Origin: Collinsella sp. An268
Lineage (GTDB): Bacteria; Actinomycetota; Coriobacteriia; Coriobacteriales; Coriobacteriaceae
Direction of reading: 5' to 3'
NCBI RefSeq assembly: GCF_002159765.1
Contig: NZ_NFJH01000009.1
Coordinates: forward strand, 48,336-112,335
DNA length: 64,000 nucleotides
The position numbers were made by a program, and so were the translations under genes. Numbering within the stretch: position 1 is the first letter of the stretch; the number at the start of each line of letters is the position of its first letter. Of the stretch, positions 25,299 through 34,165 are shown one piece after another. The notes under the pieces are model-generated. The model saw only the letters and a list, made by a program, of their open reading frames with translations, was not told the DNA's origin and made no database searches.

Positions 25299-26360
25299 TT
25301 ACTGCGCTGTGGCGTAGCCGTCGGGGTTTTTGGACTGCCAGTTCCACGAATCGCGGCACATGTCGTCGATATCGAACTTGGCCTCCCAGCCCATCATCTC
25401 GCGGGCCTTGGTGCAGTCGGCGTAGTTGGCCGTCACGTCGCCGGCGCGGCGATCCTCGATGACATAGGGGATCTCGTGCCCGCAGGCGGCGGAGAACGCG
25501 CGGATGATCTCGAGCACCGAGGTGCCCGTGCCGGTGCCGAGGTTGAAGATCTCGACGCCCGTCTTGCCGTTCATCCATGCGAGCGCCGCCACATGCCCCG
25601 TCGCGAGGTCGCAGACGTGGATGTAGTCGCGCACGCCGGTGCCGTCGGGCGTGTCGTAGTCGCCGCCAAAGACGTGCACGGTGTCGCGCTTGCCGATGGC
25701 GGTCTGCGCCACGTAGGGCACGAGGTTGTTGGGGATGCCCTTGGGGTCCTCACCGATGAGGCCCGAAGGATGCGCGCCGATGGGGTTGAAGTAGCGGAGC
25801 AGCACGACGTTCCACTCCGGATCCGCTGTGTGGAAATCGGTCAGGATCTGCTCGATCATCCACTTGGTCCAGCCGTAGGGGTTGGTCGCGGGCTTCTTGG
25901 GGCTCTCCTCGGTCAGCGGCAGCGCGTCGGGGTCGCCGTAGACAGTGGCCGAGCTGGAGAAGATGATGGACTTGCAGCCGTGCTGGCGCATGACATCGCA
26001 GAGCACGAGCGTGTTCTCGATATTGTTGTGGTAGTACTCGAGCGGCTTCTGCACGCTCTCGCCCACCGCTTTGAAGCCGGCAAAGTGGATGACGCGGTCG
26101 ATCCTGTGTGCGCTGAAGATGCGCTCGAGTGCATCGCGGTCGAGGACGTTGGCCTCGTAGAACGTGAGGTTCTGCGCCGCCTCGGGACCGACGATCGTCT
26201 TGATGCGGTCCACCGCGACGGGGCTCGAGTTGGAAAGGTCGTCGACAATTACCACCTGGTAGCCGCGCTCAAGAAGCTCGACCACGGTGTGCGAGCCGAT
26301 AAAGCCGGCACCACCCGTTACGAGGACGCAGGTTTCGTCGGCAGAAAGCGTGCGAGACAT
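25299..26360 (-). CDS. galE: UDP-glucose 4-epimerase
   Basis: A 353-residue extended short-chain dehydrogenase interconverting UDP-glucose and UDP-galactose (Leloir pathway, surface glycan precursors). It has the NAD-binding VTGGAGFIGSHT at the N-terminus, DDLSNSS, HFAGFKAVGES, the catalytic SSSATVYG and YGWTKWMIEQ (YxxxK), and the GalE signature VRDYIHVCDLA. Length is normal for GalE. ATG 26360 follows GGAAGGAG. A single gene ended by the hairpin above. Confidence 0.95.
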   Translation of the reverse strand: MSRTLSADETCVLVTGGAGFIGSHTVVELLERGYQVVIVDDLSNSSPVAVDRIKTIVGPEAAQNLTFYEANVLDRDALERIFSAHRIDRVIHFAGFKAVGESVQKPLEYYHNNIENTLVLCDVMRQHGCKSIIFSSSATVYGDPDALPLTEESPKKPATNPYGWTKWMIEQILTDFHTADPEWNVVLLRYFNPIGAHPSGLIGEDPKGIPNNLVPYVAQTAIGKRDTVHVFGGDYDTPDGTGVRDYIHVCDLATGHVAALAWMNGKTGVEIFNLGTGTGTSVLEIIRAFSAACGHEIPYVIEDRRAGDVTANYADCTKAREMMGWEAKFDIDDMCRDSWNWQSKNPDGYATAQ

Positions 26361-26550
26361 GGCGGATCTCCTTCCGATGAGGGTCCCCCAGAGTATAGCG
26401 CAGCGACCCTTGGGGCGGCGGGCGGATGGCCGGTGCGGGCGCACGCATCGCATCGCATACGGTCTATGTAAATCAGACGGACGGGCGCATATTGCGTTAT
26501 CCTTGATACTACGTTCGGCGACATATACACACACTACTAACGGAGCAGGT

Positions 26551-27801
26551 ATGTCACAGCGCACAAACACCAACCACGAACGGATGGACGAGTCCGCGCT
26601 CACCAACGCCTTTTTGAGCATCGCGTACCAAGACCAGCTCTCGCGCCGGAGCGTCCTCAAGGGGCTCATGGGCCTTGCCGGGGCGGCTGTGCTGTTTGGC
26701 CTGCCGCGTGCGGCGGGCGCCGCGGAGGCCACGCAGGAGACGCTTGATGCGCTGGCAGACGCCCAGGCTGAGTACGATGCCGTGCAGGCGCAGCTCAACG
26801 AGATCGCCTCGCAGTTCCAGGCGCTCTCCGTCGAGCAGGAGCAGACGCTCTCGCAGATCGAGGACGTCCAGCTGCAGATTGACGACACGCAGGCGCAGAT
26901 CGATAAGAAGCAGGAGGAGCTCGCGGACAAGCAGGGGCAGCTTGCCACCCGCGTGACGGCGAGCTACAAGGACGGCGGCAACAACGCCCTCGCCCTGCTC
27001 TTCTCGTCCGAGTCGTTTGACCAGCTGCTCTCCAACATCTACTACATCGATAAGGTGAACGCTGCCGACCGCGCGTCCATCGAGGAGATCAACCAGATCC
27101 AGGCGGAGCTCGAGCAGCAGAAGGGCGAGCTCGAGACGCAGAAGGCCGATCTGGAGGAGCTCCGCGAGCAGCAGACGCAGCAGCTCTCCGAGATGCAGGC
27201 GAAGCAGAACGAGGTCCAAGAGGTCTTGAACGGCCTTTCGGGCGAGGTGCAGGAGCTCATTGCCCAGCGCGACGCCGAGATTGTGGCGGCTGCCGAGGCC
27301 GAGGCTCGCGCTGCCGAGGAGGCGCGCCGCCAACAGCAGCAGCAGGGCGGCAGCTCCTCTGGCGGCGGTGGCGGCTATATCCCGGAGGCCGGTAGCGGCC
27401 AGGATTACAATGCGGCGACGGCGGCGCAGAAGCGCGTGGTCAATGCCTGCTATGCCACGCCCTCGCCCGGTGCCAACTACTGCGCCATGTGGGTGTCGCA
27501 GGTGTTCTCTCGTGCCGGGTATTCCTACATGGGCGGCAACGCCAACGATATGTACGCGCGTTACTGCACGTACTCCAGCAAAGCGCAGCTGCAGGTGGGC
27601 ATGATCGTGGCCGTCTCGACCTACAGCAAGAACCTTGCGGGTCAGATCTGGGGTCACGTGGGCATCTACATCGGCGACAACCGCGTCATGGAGAACATCG
27701 GCTACATCAACACCAACAACCTCGACAGCTGGTGCAACTACTACGGTGACACCGTGACCCCGCGCTGGGGCTGGGCCATGGGCATCAACCTCGCGGCGTA
27801 A
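26551..27801 (+). CDS. Tat-exported coiled-coil CHAP/NlpC-like wall hydrolase
   Basis: A 416-residue exported protein. Residues 30-60 carry a twin-arginine signal: SRRSVLKG, a hydrophobic core, then AGAA. Residues 60-270 form a long Gln/Glu-rich coiled coil of PcsB type (DDTQAQIDKKQEEL, FSSESFDQLLSN). A Gln/Ser/Gly linker leads to a C-terminal papain-like amidase domain (295-416) with catalytic Cys in GANYCAMWVSQVF and His in WGHVGIYIGD. It probably cleaves peptidoglycan cross-bridges at division under coiled-coil control. Export by Tat instead of Sec is unusual for this architecture. ATG 26551 follows GGAGCAG. Confidence 0.88.
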   Translation: MSQRTNTNHERMDESALTNAFLSIAYQDQLSRRSVLKGLMGLAGAAVLFGLPRAAGAAEATQETLDALADAQAEYDAVQAQLNEIASQFQALSVEQEQTLSQIEDVQLQIDDTQAQIDKKQEELADKQGQLATRVTASYKDGGNNALALLFSSESFDQLLSNIYYIDKVNAADRASIEEINQIQAELEQQKGELETQKADLEELREQQTQQLSEMQAKQNEVQEVLNGLSGEVQELIAQRDAEIVAAAEAEARAAEEARRQQQQQGGSSSGGGGGYIPEAGSGQDYNAATAAQKRVVNACYATPSPGANYCAMWVSQVFSRAGYSYMGGNANDMYARYCTYSSKAQLQVGMIVAVSTYSKNLAGQIWGHVGIYIGDNRVMENIGYINTNNLDSWCNYYGDTVTPRWGWAMGINLAA

Positions 27802-27918
27802 GCACTCGGCGTGCGGCGACCGGCGGCCTTGCCGCACGTTGCGGGCCCGCTGCAGCGCCGCAGGCGCGCGTGGTCAAAAACGTTACCTTTGCGTGCCATC
27901 AAGAACTGACGAAATCGT

Positions 27919-27946
27919 AAGGGCGTCCCCATAACGGACGCCCTTT
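27919..27946 (+). terminator. Intrinsic terminator
   Basis: AAGGGCGTCC and GGACGCCCTT (27919-27928, 27936-27945) with a 7-base loop are followed by TTCTTG. It ends the wall-hydrolase transcript. Confidence 0.85.
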
Positions 27947-28069
27947 CTTGTATCGAGCTAACGTTTTGGCGGGGCGGCTCGGTTTTTCGCTAGCGTTGCC
28001 ATAGCAATCAACATCCAAGGGGAGGAAGTTATCCACGAGCGCGTACTCGCCCTGATCGCGCGCGAGACC

Positions 28070-28315
28070 GTGGCGCGCGGCTCGCTCAACATCAGCAAGG
28101 CTGACTTCGCCCGGAGCCTCGACTGCAGCACCCGCTCGCTCGACCGCTCCGTTACGCGCTTGCGCCGCGAAGGGCTGGTATCCACCGAGCCCGTGTACGG
28201 CGCGAGCGGCGCGCAGCTGGGCAACACGTATCGCGCCACGCGCAAGGGCAAAGAGGTCGCCGAGCGCTTTCTTGCGGCAGAGGACGCGTCAGCAGCGGAA
28301 TCGTCGCAGGGCTAG
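28070..28315 (+). CDS. Small winged-helix/HTH protein
   Basis: An 81-residue (or longer) DNA-binding protein. ISKADFARSLDCSTRSLDRSVTRLRREGLVS is a clear MarR/winged-helix type recognition region followed by a wing and a polar tail. The conventional start is GTG 28070 without a good ribosome site. The frame remains open upstream, and a strong GGGGAGGAAG at 28019-28028 points to initiation at 28031, where the codon is ATC; IHERVLALIARETVARGS would complete the first helix. Either a rare near-cognate start is used or a base differs. It overlaps the convergent LysR gene by four bases. Target unknown. Confidence 0.65.
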   Translation: MARGSLNISKADFARSLDCSTRSLDRSVTRLRREGLVSTEPVYGASGAQLGNTYRATRKGKEVAERFLAAEDASAAESSQG

Positions 28316-29190
28316 GCGCTTCCCCAAAGGTCCGTGATGCGTCGCCGAAACGCCTCCGCAGCGGGGGAGAGCGCCTGGTAGCGCTTCCACGCGATCGTGA
28401 TGCTGGCCGTCACGGGTGGCTCGAGCGGGCGGAAGGTGAGGCCCGTGGCGAGCGTGGTCTCGACGATGCCCTCGAGACTCACCACGTAGCCCACGCCGGC
28501 GCGGGCGAGTGCGGCCGCGTTGTAGAGCAGATTGTAGGTGGCGACGATGTCGAGCTCGCCAGCGTCGCGATGAAACCACGGGCCCAGCTCGCTATTGCCC
28601 TGGGCGGAGAGGATGAGCGGCATGTCGACCAGGTCCTCCACGCGCAGGACCTCGCGGGCGCAGAGCGGGTCGTCCCGCCGCATAAAGACGCCCCAACGGT
28701 CGCAGGCGGGCAGGGCGAGTGTCTCGTAGCGAGCAAGGTCGACCTGGCCGATAAAGAGGCCAAAGTCGATGAGGCCCTTCTCGAGGCGCTCGCGCACGTC
28801 CTCGGCGTTGCCGCTGTGCAGGGCAAAGCGCACTAAGGGATAGGTGCTCTGCATTTCGGCGATCACGCGGGCGACGAGGTCCATCGCGGGCGTCTCGCCG
28901 CTGCCGATGCGCACCTCGCCCGCGATGGTCTCTGCGGAGACGCGCAGCTCGGCTTCGGTCCTGCCCACCAAATCGACGATCTCCTCGGCGCGCCGGCGCA
29001 GGCGCATGCCCTCCTCGGTGAGCTCGATGTGGCGGCTACCGCGGTTGAAGAGCTTGACGTCGAGCTCGCGCTCCAGGTCCTGCATCTGGCGCGACAGCGA
29101 GGGTTGCGAGAGGTGCAGCGCCTGCGCCGCGCCCGAGATGGTGCCCTCGCGCGCGATGGTGAGAAAGTATTGCAGGTGGCGGAGCTCCAT
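28312..29190 (-). CDS. LysR-family transcriptional regulator
   Basis: A 292-residue LTTR. The N-terminal HTH (ELRHLQYFLTIAREGTISGAAQALHLSQPSLSRQMQDLE split as two helices over residues 2-40) is followed by a periplasmic-binding-type effector domain (90-292). ATG 29190 is favoured by GGAGGG 7 nt upstream over the longer frame. It is clearly paralogous to the LysR gene at 35560 (same MELR start, RRRAEEIV linker, and a shared WGV-MR-DDPLCA block). No target gene is divergent within 400 bp except xpt. Confidence 0.92.
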   Translation of the reverse strand: MELRHLQYFLTIAREGTISGAAQALHLSQPSLSRQMQDLERELDVKLFNRGSRHIELTEEGMRLRRRAEEIVDLVGRTEAELRVSAETIAGEVRIGSGETPAMDLVARVIAEMQSTYPLVRFALHSGNAEDVRERLEKGLIDFGLFIGQVDLARYETLALPACDRWGVFMRRDDPLCAREVLRVEDLVDMPLILSAQGNSELGPWFHRDAGELDIVATYNLLYNAAALARAGVGYVVSLEGIVETTLATGLTFRPLEPPVTASITIAWKRYQALSPAAEAFRRRITDLWGSA

Positions 29191-29554
29191 TGGTTTTCCC
29201 TCCAACATCTGAGCGCGGCCGTTGCCTAGGGCGTTACGAATAGAACCTCATCAACTATACCTGTTGCGCATGGCGGGTGGGCTGTATCAATCTGCTTGCA
29301 CCCTGGCCGAACCTGCGACGGCGAAGGGATGTCCTCCCGGGCGGGTCCAATCTGCCGGCTCACGTTCCGCCGAGGCCGCTCTTTGCAGGAACTCGCGTTA
29401 AGGCCCTCTAGGGGCGCGGAAAACGGGCCTAAGCGCGGTTTCCTTGAGGACGGGCGGTCGGTGGGGATCGGCGACGGACGGTCGAGCAGGAGGGGTTCTT
29501 TCGCGTCTCTTCCAAAAGTCTTCGCTGCGCCGTAAGTAACGGGGTGCCAGCGCG
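29191..29554. other. Intergenic stretch with no gene seen
   Basis: A 360-bp gap between the LysR start and the xpt promoter. Short ORFs here have no recognisable sequence or ribosome site. I looked for a T-box or purine riboswitch ahead of xpt and found no supporting core. LysR binding sites are expected near 29195-29260 but no clear T-N11-A box stands out. Confidence 0.4.
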
Positions 29555-29560
29555 TATAAT
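29555..29560 (+). promoter_or_regulatory. -10 box of xpt
   Basis: A consensus TATAAT lies 58 bp before the xpt ATG. The -35 is weak (GTAAGT region). The resulting leader is short and shows no purine riboswitch. Confidence 0.55.
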
Positions 29561-29617
29561 TTCGGCAAGGAAAACGCGCCTGCGGCAGTGCTGCCCGCGC
29601 CGACGAGATGAGGTTCA

Positions 29618-30199
29618 ATGAAGGAGCTCGAGGAGTACATCGCCCAGTACGGCACGGTAAAGGAAGGCAACGTCCTTAAGGTCGACGCGTTCCTCAACCA
29701 TCAATGCGACGTGGAGCTCTTCGACCGCATGGGCGCCGAGTGGGCGCGGCTCTTTGCGGGAAAGCAGATCGACAAGATTCTCACCATCGAGGCCTCCGGC
29801 ATCGGCATCGCATGCGTGGTGTCGCGCCACTTTGGCAACGTCCCGGTGGTGTTTGCCAAGAAGTATCAGTCCATCAACCTCGACGGCGAGCAGTACTGCA
29901 CCTCCATTCACTCCTTCACCAAGCAGAAGGACTTCCACGTCATCGTGGCCAAGAAGTTCCTGCATGAGGGCGAGCACGTGCTCTTGATCGATGACTTCCT
30001 GGCCAACGGCTGCGCCCTGAACGGTCTTATCGAGCTGTGCGAAGAGGCGGGGGCCATCGTCGAGGGCATCGGCATCGCCATCGAGAAGGGCTTCCAGGAC
30101 GGCGGCAAGAAGCTGCGCGAGCGCGGCTACGACCTGCAGTCGCTCGCCATCGTGGAGTCGATGGACCCGGCGGCGGGAACGGTGTCGTTCCGTCACTAG
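29618..30199 (+). CDS. xpt: Xanthine phosphoribosyltransferase
   Basis: A 193-residue type I PRTase that converts xanthine (and PRPP) to XMP in purine salvage. Diagnostic sequences are [32 protein letters not shown] and the PRPP loop [14 protein letters not shown], followed by [12 protein letters not shown]. Length matches Bacillus Xpt. ATG 29618 has GAGG upstream. It is a single gene, without the guanine riboswitch or pbuX partner common in Firmicutes. Confidence 0.95.
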   Translation: MKELEEYIAQYGTVKEGNVLKVDAFLNHQCDVELFDRMGAEWARLFAGKQIDKILTIEASGIGIACVVSRHFGNVPVVFAKKYQSINLDGEQYCTSIHSFTKQKDFHVIVAKKFLHEGEHVLLIDDFLANGCALNGLIELCEEAGAIVEGIGIAIEKGFQDGGKKLRERGYDLQSLAIVESMDPAAGTVSFRH

Positions 30200-30273
30200 A
30201 TGCGGGCAACGGGGCGGTGGCGCCGGCCGGGTGCGACCGGCCCCGTTGCCGTGCCGTGCCGGCACGCGAGGCC

Positions 30274-30900
30274 TTAGGGTAGGCGCAGCACCTCGACGAG
30301 ACGCCAGGGGCCGGCGCCCGCCCCATCGGGCTGCTCGTCGGCGCGCGCCTCGTCAAAGGTGTAGACGCACGTGGTGCAATTGCCCCAGCCGGCGTTGAGG
30401 ACGGGCATCGGGTCCTCGATGGCACGCAGGAAGTTGAAGTTGGCGCCGCCGTGGGCGACGGCGAGCACCGCGTCGTGCCCGGGGCGCATCATGGCCTCGG
30501 TGAGGGTGGCGACCATGCGGTCGCGCACGGCATCCGAGGACTTGCCGCCAAACTGCAGGTAGTACGTGCGGCATGCCTCCGGATCGTTCTCGGCCAAGAA
30601 ATCCTGCTGCGCCTCGAGATCGCCGTAGAACATCTCGCGAAGGCCTTTGAGCCGCTCGTAGGTATCTGGCCGGCGGGCGGGTTCGAGTTCGGCGAGCGCG
30701 AGCTCGAGCGTGTCCGAGGCGCGCTCCGCCGTAGAGCAGTACGCCGCGTCAAAATGCGCGCCGCGCTCGCGCAGGAGCGTTCCCATGGCGCGGGCCTGCT
30801 CCCGGCCGCGGTCGGTCAGAGGCGAGTCGCACCACCCTTGGATGCGGTGCTGACGGTTGAACATGGTCTCGCCGTGGCGCATGAGATAGAGCGTCTTCAA
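30274..30900 (-). CDS. Histidine phosphatase (phosphoglycerate mutase-like)
   Basis: A 208-residue histidine-phosphatase superfamily protein. It has the catalytic LMRHGETMFN, a conserved GWCDSPLT, and the second His in LAVAHGGANF. The RHG fold acts on phosphorylated sugars or nucleotides; the exact substrate is not readable. TTG at 30900 is chosen because GGGAGG lies 8 nt upstream; an in-frame GTG at 30909 overlaps that site. It follows the MBL-fold gene by 23 bp, probably the last gene of that operon. Confidence 0.88.
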   Translation of the reverse strand: MKTLYLMRHGETMFNRQHRIQGWCDSPLTDRGREQARAMGTLLRERGAHFDAAYCSTAERASDTLELALAELEPARRPDTYERLKGLREMFYGDLEAQQDFLAENDPEACRTYYLQFGGKSSDAVRDRMVATLTEAMMRPGHDAVLAVAHGGANFNFLRAIEDPMPVLNAGWGNCTTCVYTFDEARADEQPDGAGAGPWRLVEVLRLP

Positions 30901-30923
30901 GCTTTCCACCTCCCAAAACGTCG

Positions 30924-31769
30924 TTACAGGGTGACGGCTGCGCCCGGAAGGGGTGCGAGCACGCGCTCGGGGCGATCCACATGGTCAGCCAGAACGCGCG
31001 GGTCGCCGTTGAACGTCGACCAATCGGGCGCGTCGACGGTGCCCCAGTGGATGCAGAGCAGGCGCGCGTGCGGATAGGCGTTGGCGAGCCGCACCGCCCC
31101 CTCGAAGGTGATGTGCCATTCGTTGTCCGAGAAGTCGAGCAGGATGAGGTCGGGCTCGGGCATCTCCAGCTGTTCGGGCAGGAGCTTGGAGTCGCCGGGG
31201 AGCCAGATCGTGCCATCCGGCGTGTCAAACCAGTAGCCGCAGTAATCCTCGCGCTGCCAGACGCGGTAGCCCCACTTCTTGGAGTCGTTTTGCCACGTGT
31301 GCCATGCTGGCGTGAGGCGCGCCGTCACGCAGCCGACCGCAAACGTGTCGCCGATGGCATGCCCGATGGCGGGCAGATGCTCCTTGTCGCGCGCGACCTC
31401 TGCCACATAGCGCGGGGCGTGATAGGAGGGACACGCGCCGGCAAGGTCGCGGCAGGTGGTGCGGCTGAAGTGGTCGTTGTCGATATGGGTGATGAGGACG
31501 GCGTCGAGCGCGGGGACGTCCGCGGGCGCGATGGGCGCCTCAAAGACGACGGGCATGTCGAACCCCTCGAGCACGGGGTCGATCATCAGGCGGGTGCCGC
31601 GGGCGTTGATGAGGAGGCCCGCACCCCCGAGCCACGTGACGGCAGTGTCATCGCGCGGTGCAAAGGCGTCCGCGGTGATGGGGGCGGTTCCGACTGGCAC
31701 GGCTTGGCCGCGCGCGTTGGTGGCGACGGTTTGGGCGGGATCGACTGCGGGGGCGGTGCGGTTTGACAC
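30924..31769 (-). CDS. MBL-fold metallohydrolase (UlaG/YtnP-like)
   Basis: A 281-residue metallo-beta-lactamase-fold hydrolase. It has the di-metal site THIDNDH, downstream His in PAWHTWQ, Asp in WLPGDS, and terminal His in LCIHWGT. Family members hydrolyse lactones, phosphodiesters or N-acyl-phosphatidylethanolamine. GTG 31769 is preceded by AAGGAAG. It reads in the same direction as the TetR gene upstream (118 bp) and the phosphatase downstream (23 bp). Cytoplasmic; no signal peptide. Confidence 0.85.
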   Translation of the reverse strand: MSNRTAPAVDPAQTVATNARGQAVPVGTAPITADAFAPRDDTAVTWLGGAGLLINARGTRLMIDPVLEGFDMPVVFEAPIAPADVPALDAVLITHIDNDHFSRTTCRDLAGACPSYHAPRYVAEVARDKEHLPAIGHAIGDTFAVGCVTARLTPAWHTWQNDSKKWGYRVWQREDYCGYWFDTPDGTIWLPGDSKLLPEQLEMPEPDLILLDFSDNEWHITFEGAVRLANAYPHARLLCIHWGTVDAPDWSTFNGDPRVLADHVDRPERVLAPLPGAAVTL

Positions 31770-31887
31770 GGTGCTTCCTTTCGGTAGGAGGGATGGTGCG
31801 GCGGCCGCTCGGTCTCCGCGGGGTTAAGGGGCTATAGAGACGGGAAGCGCCGTGCGGCCGCCGCGCGCTGCCCGCGAGATGATTGCG

Positions 31888-32529
31888 TCAGTGCGTGTAG
31901 TGAGCGAGGCACATCCCGGTGAAGTCGCGCATCTCCGTGCGGAAATCGATGGTGCGCCGTGCAAGGCCCGCGAGTTCGATGGCCTCAATCACGAGCGGAT
32001 TCTCATGGCACCAGCCGCTTGCGCCCACCGCATGGCACCAGACGGAGAAGAGCATCTGCGCCACGCGTTCGGGATCGGCGGAGAGATTGTGGGAAAAGCG
32101 CGTGACGAGGGCGTCCTGTCCGGCGTAGTAGCGCGCCTTGAACGCGGCAAGACGCTCGACGGTGCAGTTGGTCTCGATGATGGTGAACAAGAGGTCGCTG
32201 TAGCGAAAATAGTCGCGATGGCTCACGAGCTGCTCGGTCCAGACCTCGGCGAGCACGGCGGGGGAGTAGGTGCTGCCCTCGGGGTAGGCCGCGAGCAAGT
32301 CGGTGGTATAGGCGTCCTGCGCATCGGCGCAGAGCTCCAAGAAGATCTCCTCCTTGGTGGTCACATATTTGTAGAGCGCGGCGCGCGACCAGCCGAGATG
32401 CTCCGCGATGGCGGCGAGCGTTATCTCGTGGTAGGGGTGCTCGGCGAAGAGCTCTGCGGTGGCCTGCTTGATTTCGGCCATGCGCTGCCCTTTCTGCTCG
32501 TCGCTGCGTGCGCGGATAAAGTCTGTCAT
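31888..32529 (-). CDS. TetR-family transcriptional regulator
   Basis: A 213-residue regulator. The HTH is in the first 65 residues: FAEHPYHEITLAAIAEHLG then SRAALYKYVTTKEEIFLEL. The C-terminal ligand domain is helical with a conserved SDLLFTIIETN. ATG 32529 is taken because it gives the normal family N-terminus and GGGAGAG lies 11 nt upstream. It is divergent from the monooxygenase/aldo-keto reductase pair; a palindrome in the shared promoter is the likely operator. Confidence 0.9.
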   Translation of the reverse strand: MTDFIRARSDEQKGQRMAEIKQATAELFAEHPYHEITLAAIAEHLGWSRAALYKYVTTKEEIFLELCADAQDAYTTDLLAAYPEGSTYSPAVLAEVWTEQLVSHRDYFRYSDLLFTIIETNCTVERLAAFKARYYAGQDALVTRFSHNLSADPERVAQMLFSVWCHAVGASGWCHENPLVIEAIELAGLARRTIDFRTEMRDFTGMCLAHYTH

Positions 32530-32620
32530 GCGGCGCTTCACTCTCCCTGGATTATGTTGGTTCCAGATGGTAACAATCTTCTCGTAAAAAGACAATTAGA
32601 CAACGAAAGAAAAGAAAAAT

Positions 32621-32631
32621 ACTTGTCAAGT
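32621..32631. promoter_or_regulatory. Palindromic operator, ACTTGTCAAGT
   Basis: A perfect 5+1+5 dyad lies between the TetR gene and the divergent monooxygenase gene. It contains the plus-strand -35 (TTGTCA) and, on the minus strand, TTGACA. A repressor bound here could block both promoters. Confidence 0.5.
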
Positions 32632-32651
32632 GACGTAGCGTAGCGTATATT
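32623..32651 (+). promoter_or_regulatory. Promoter of the monooxygenase/aldo-keto reductase operon
   Basis: TTGTCA (32623-32628) and TATATT (32646-32651) are 17 bp apart in an AT-rich island. The -35 lies inside the palindrome described separately. Confidence 0.65.
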
Positions 32652-32788
32652 GCAGACAAGGAGCGCGAGCAACCGACGTCGCTTGAATGCGTGCCCGATA
32701 GTCGGCATGAAGCGCTTCGGAGATGCGAGGGGCCGTTGCGGCCCGGCGCGCGACCATGCCGGAACAGCCGGCGGAGGGGAAGGTCAGT

Positions 32789-33121
32789 ATGGCTATTACC
32801 GTGAATCTGTACTACACCGGCGAGAATGGGGCGGCGCGCAAGTTCGTCGAGGAGATGGAGGCATCCGGTACGGCCGATGCCATCCGCGCCGAAGAGGGCA
32901 ATGTCCGCTATCGGTACTTTCAGCCGCTTGACGACCCGGAGACCATTTTGCTGATCGACGCGTGGGAGAGCCAGGAGGCCCTCGACGTGCATCATGCGTC
33001 GCCGATGATGACCAAGATCGCTGAGCTGCGCGACAAGTACGACCTGCACATGACGGCGGAGCGCTACCGCACCGATGAGGCAGGCCTGCCCGCGCACGAC
33101 CAAGCGTTCATTCGCCAATAG
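32789..33121 (+). CDS. Antibiotic-biosynthesis-monooxygenase (ABM) domain protein
   Basis: A 110-residue dimeric alpha/beta ABM-family protein like YgiN. It opens MAITVNLYYTGENGAARKF and continues with the FQPLDDPETILLIDAWES and HHASPMMTKIAEL signature. Members are cofactor-free quinol monooxygenases or heme-degrading enzymes; the substrate is not readable. ATG 32789 follows GGAGGGGAAGG. An aldo/keto reductase starts 27 bp later, suggesting a redox/detoxification operon controlled by the divergent TetR. Confidence 0.85.
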   Translation: MAITVNLYYTGENGAARKFVEEMEASGTADAIRAEEGNVRYRYFQPLDDPETILLIDAWESQEALDVHHASPMMTKIAELRDKYDLHMTAERYRTDEAGLPAHDQAFIRQ

Positions 33122-33148
33122 GAGTCTCAGCCAGGGGGAGGCATGGAC

Positions 33149-34165
33149 ATGCAATATACCGCACTTGGACACTCAGGGATTCGCATTCCGCGCCTGTGCC
33201 TTGGCGGCATGAGCTTTGGCGAGCGCATTCCCGGCGGGCATCAGTGGACGCTCGATCAGGCGGGCACGACGGCGGTTGTGAAGCGTGCTTTCGAGCTCGG
33301 CCTGACCTTTATCGACACGGCCAACTGCTACGCGGCGGGGACGAGCGAGCAGTTTATCGGCAACGCCCTGCGCGATCTCGGCGTGCGCCGCGAGGATGTG
33401 GTGCTGGCGAGCAAGGTGTTCTTCAACGAGGGACGCCTGGGCGCCGCGGCCATCCAACGCGAGATCGAGGGGACGCTCAGAAGGCTTGGCACCGATTACC
33501 TCGATCTCTACATCATTCACCGTTTCGACTACGCGACGCCCATCGAGGAGACGATGGAGGCGCTCGACGGCCTGGTGCGCGCCGGCAAGGTCCGCGCGCT
33601 CGGTGCGAGCGAGATGTACGCCTATCAGCTGCACAACATGCAGGTTGTGGCCGAGCACAACGGCTGGACGACGTTTACGAGCATGCAGTGCCACTACAAC
33701 CTTCTGTATCGCGAGGACGAGCGCGAGATGATTCCGGTGTGTCGTCAGTTTGATATGGCGCTCACCCCCTACAGCCCGCTTGCGTCGGGGCATCTGTGCC
33801 GCCCGACGTGGGACAGCGACTCGGTGCGCTCCGCGACGGATGGCACCATGCGCCAGAAGTACGATGCCGACCGTAAGCGTGATATGCCCATCGTGGCGCG
33901 TGTGGCGGAGGTTGCCGAGCGCCGGGGTGTTCCGATGGCGCGCATCGCGCTTGCGTGGCACCTTGCGCGCGGGGTGGAGGCGCCCATCATCGGCTGCTCG
34001 AGCCCGAGGCGCGTGGACGATGCGGTCGCGGCACTCGATATCGCGCTCGCGCCAGAAGAGGTGGCCTATCTTGAAGAGCCCTATGTGGCGCATGAGCTCG
34101 TGGGTCCTCTGGCGCGCCCCGGAGAGAAGCCGCTGGCGGGCACCAACGATCCCAACAAGCGCTAA
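33149..34165 (+). CDS. Aldo/keto reductase
   Basis: A 338-residue NADPH-dependent aldo/keto reductase of the YghZ/YajO-like group. The TIM barrel has the catalytic Asp in FIDTANCYAAGTSEQ (Tyr within), Lys in VLASKVF and His in LYIIHRFD. The cofactor region is PIIGCSSPRRVDDAV. ATG 33149 has the better spacing from GGGGGAGG than ATG 33143, which abuts it. It is the second gene of the operon with the ABM protein. A 151-bp repeat lies 98 bp downstream. Confidence 0.93.
   Translation: MQYTALGHSGIRIPRLCLGGMSFGERIPGGHQWTLDQAGTTAVVKRAFELGLTFIDTANCYAAGTSEQFIGNALRDLGVRREDVVLASKVFFNEGRLGAAAIQREIEGTLRRLGTDYLDLYIIHRFDYATPIEETMEALDGLVRAGKVRALGASEMYAYQLHNMQVVAEHNGWTTFTSMQCHYNLLYREDEREMIPVCRQFDMALTPYSPLASGHLCRPTWDSDSVRSATDGTMRQKYDADRKRDMPIVARVAEVAERRGVPMARIALAWHLARGVEAPIIGCSSPRRVDDAVAALDIALAPEEVAYLEEPYVAHELVGPLARPGEKPLAGTNDPNKR

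Noticed and set aside
29296..29535. 79-codon ORF between LysR and xpt
   Set aside because: No ribosome site, Arg/Gly/Ser-rich composition and no homology features.
29191..29617. Possible purine riboswitch or T-box ahead of xpt
   Set aside because: After the TATAAT the leader is only ~58 nt with no purine-aptamer core, and the T-box TGGNACCGCG sequence is absent.
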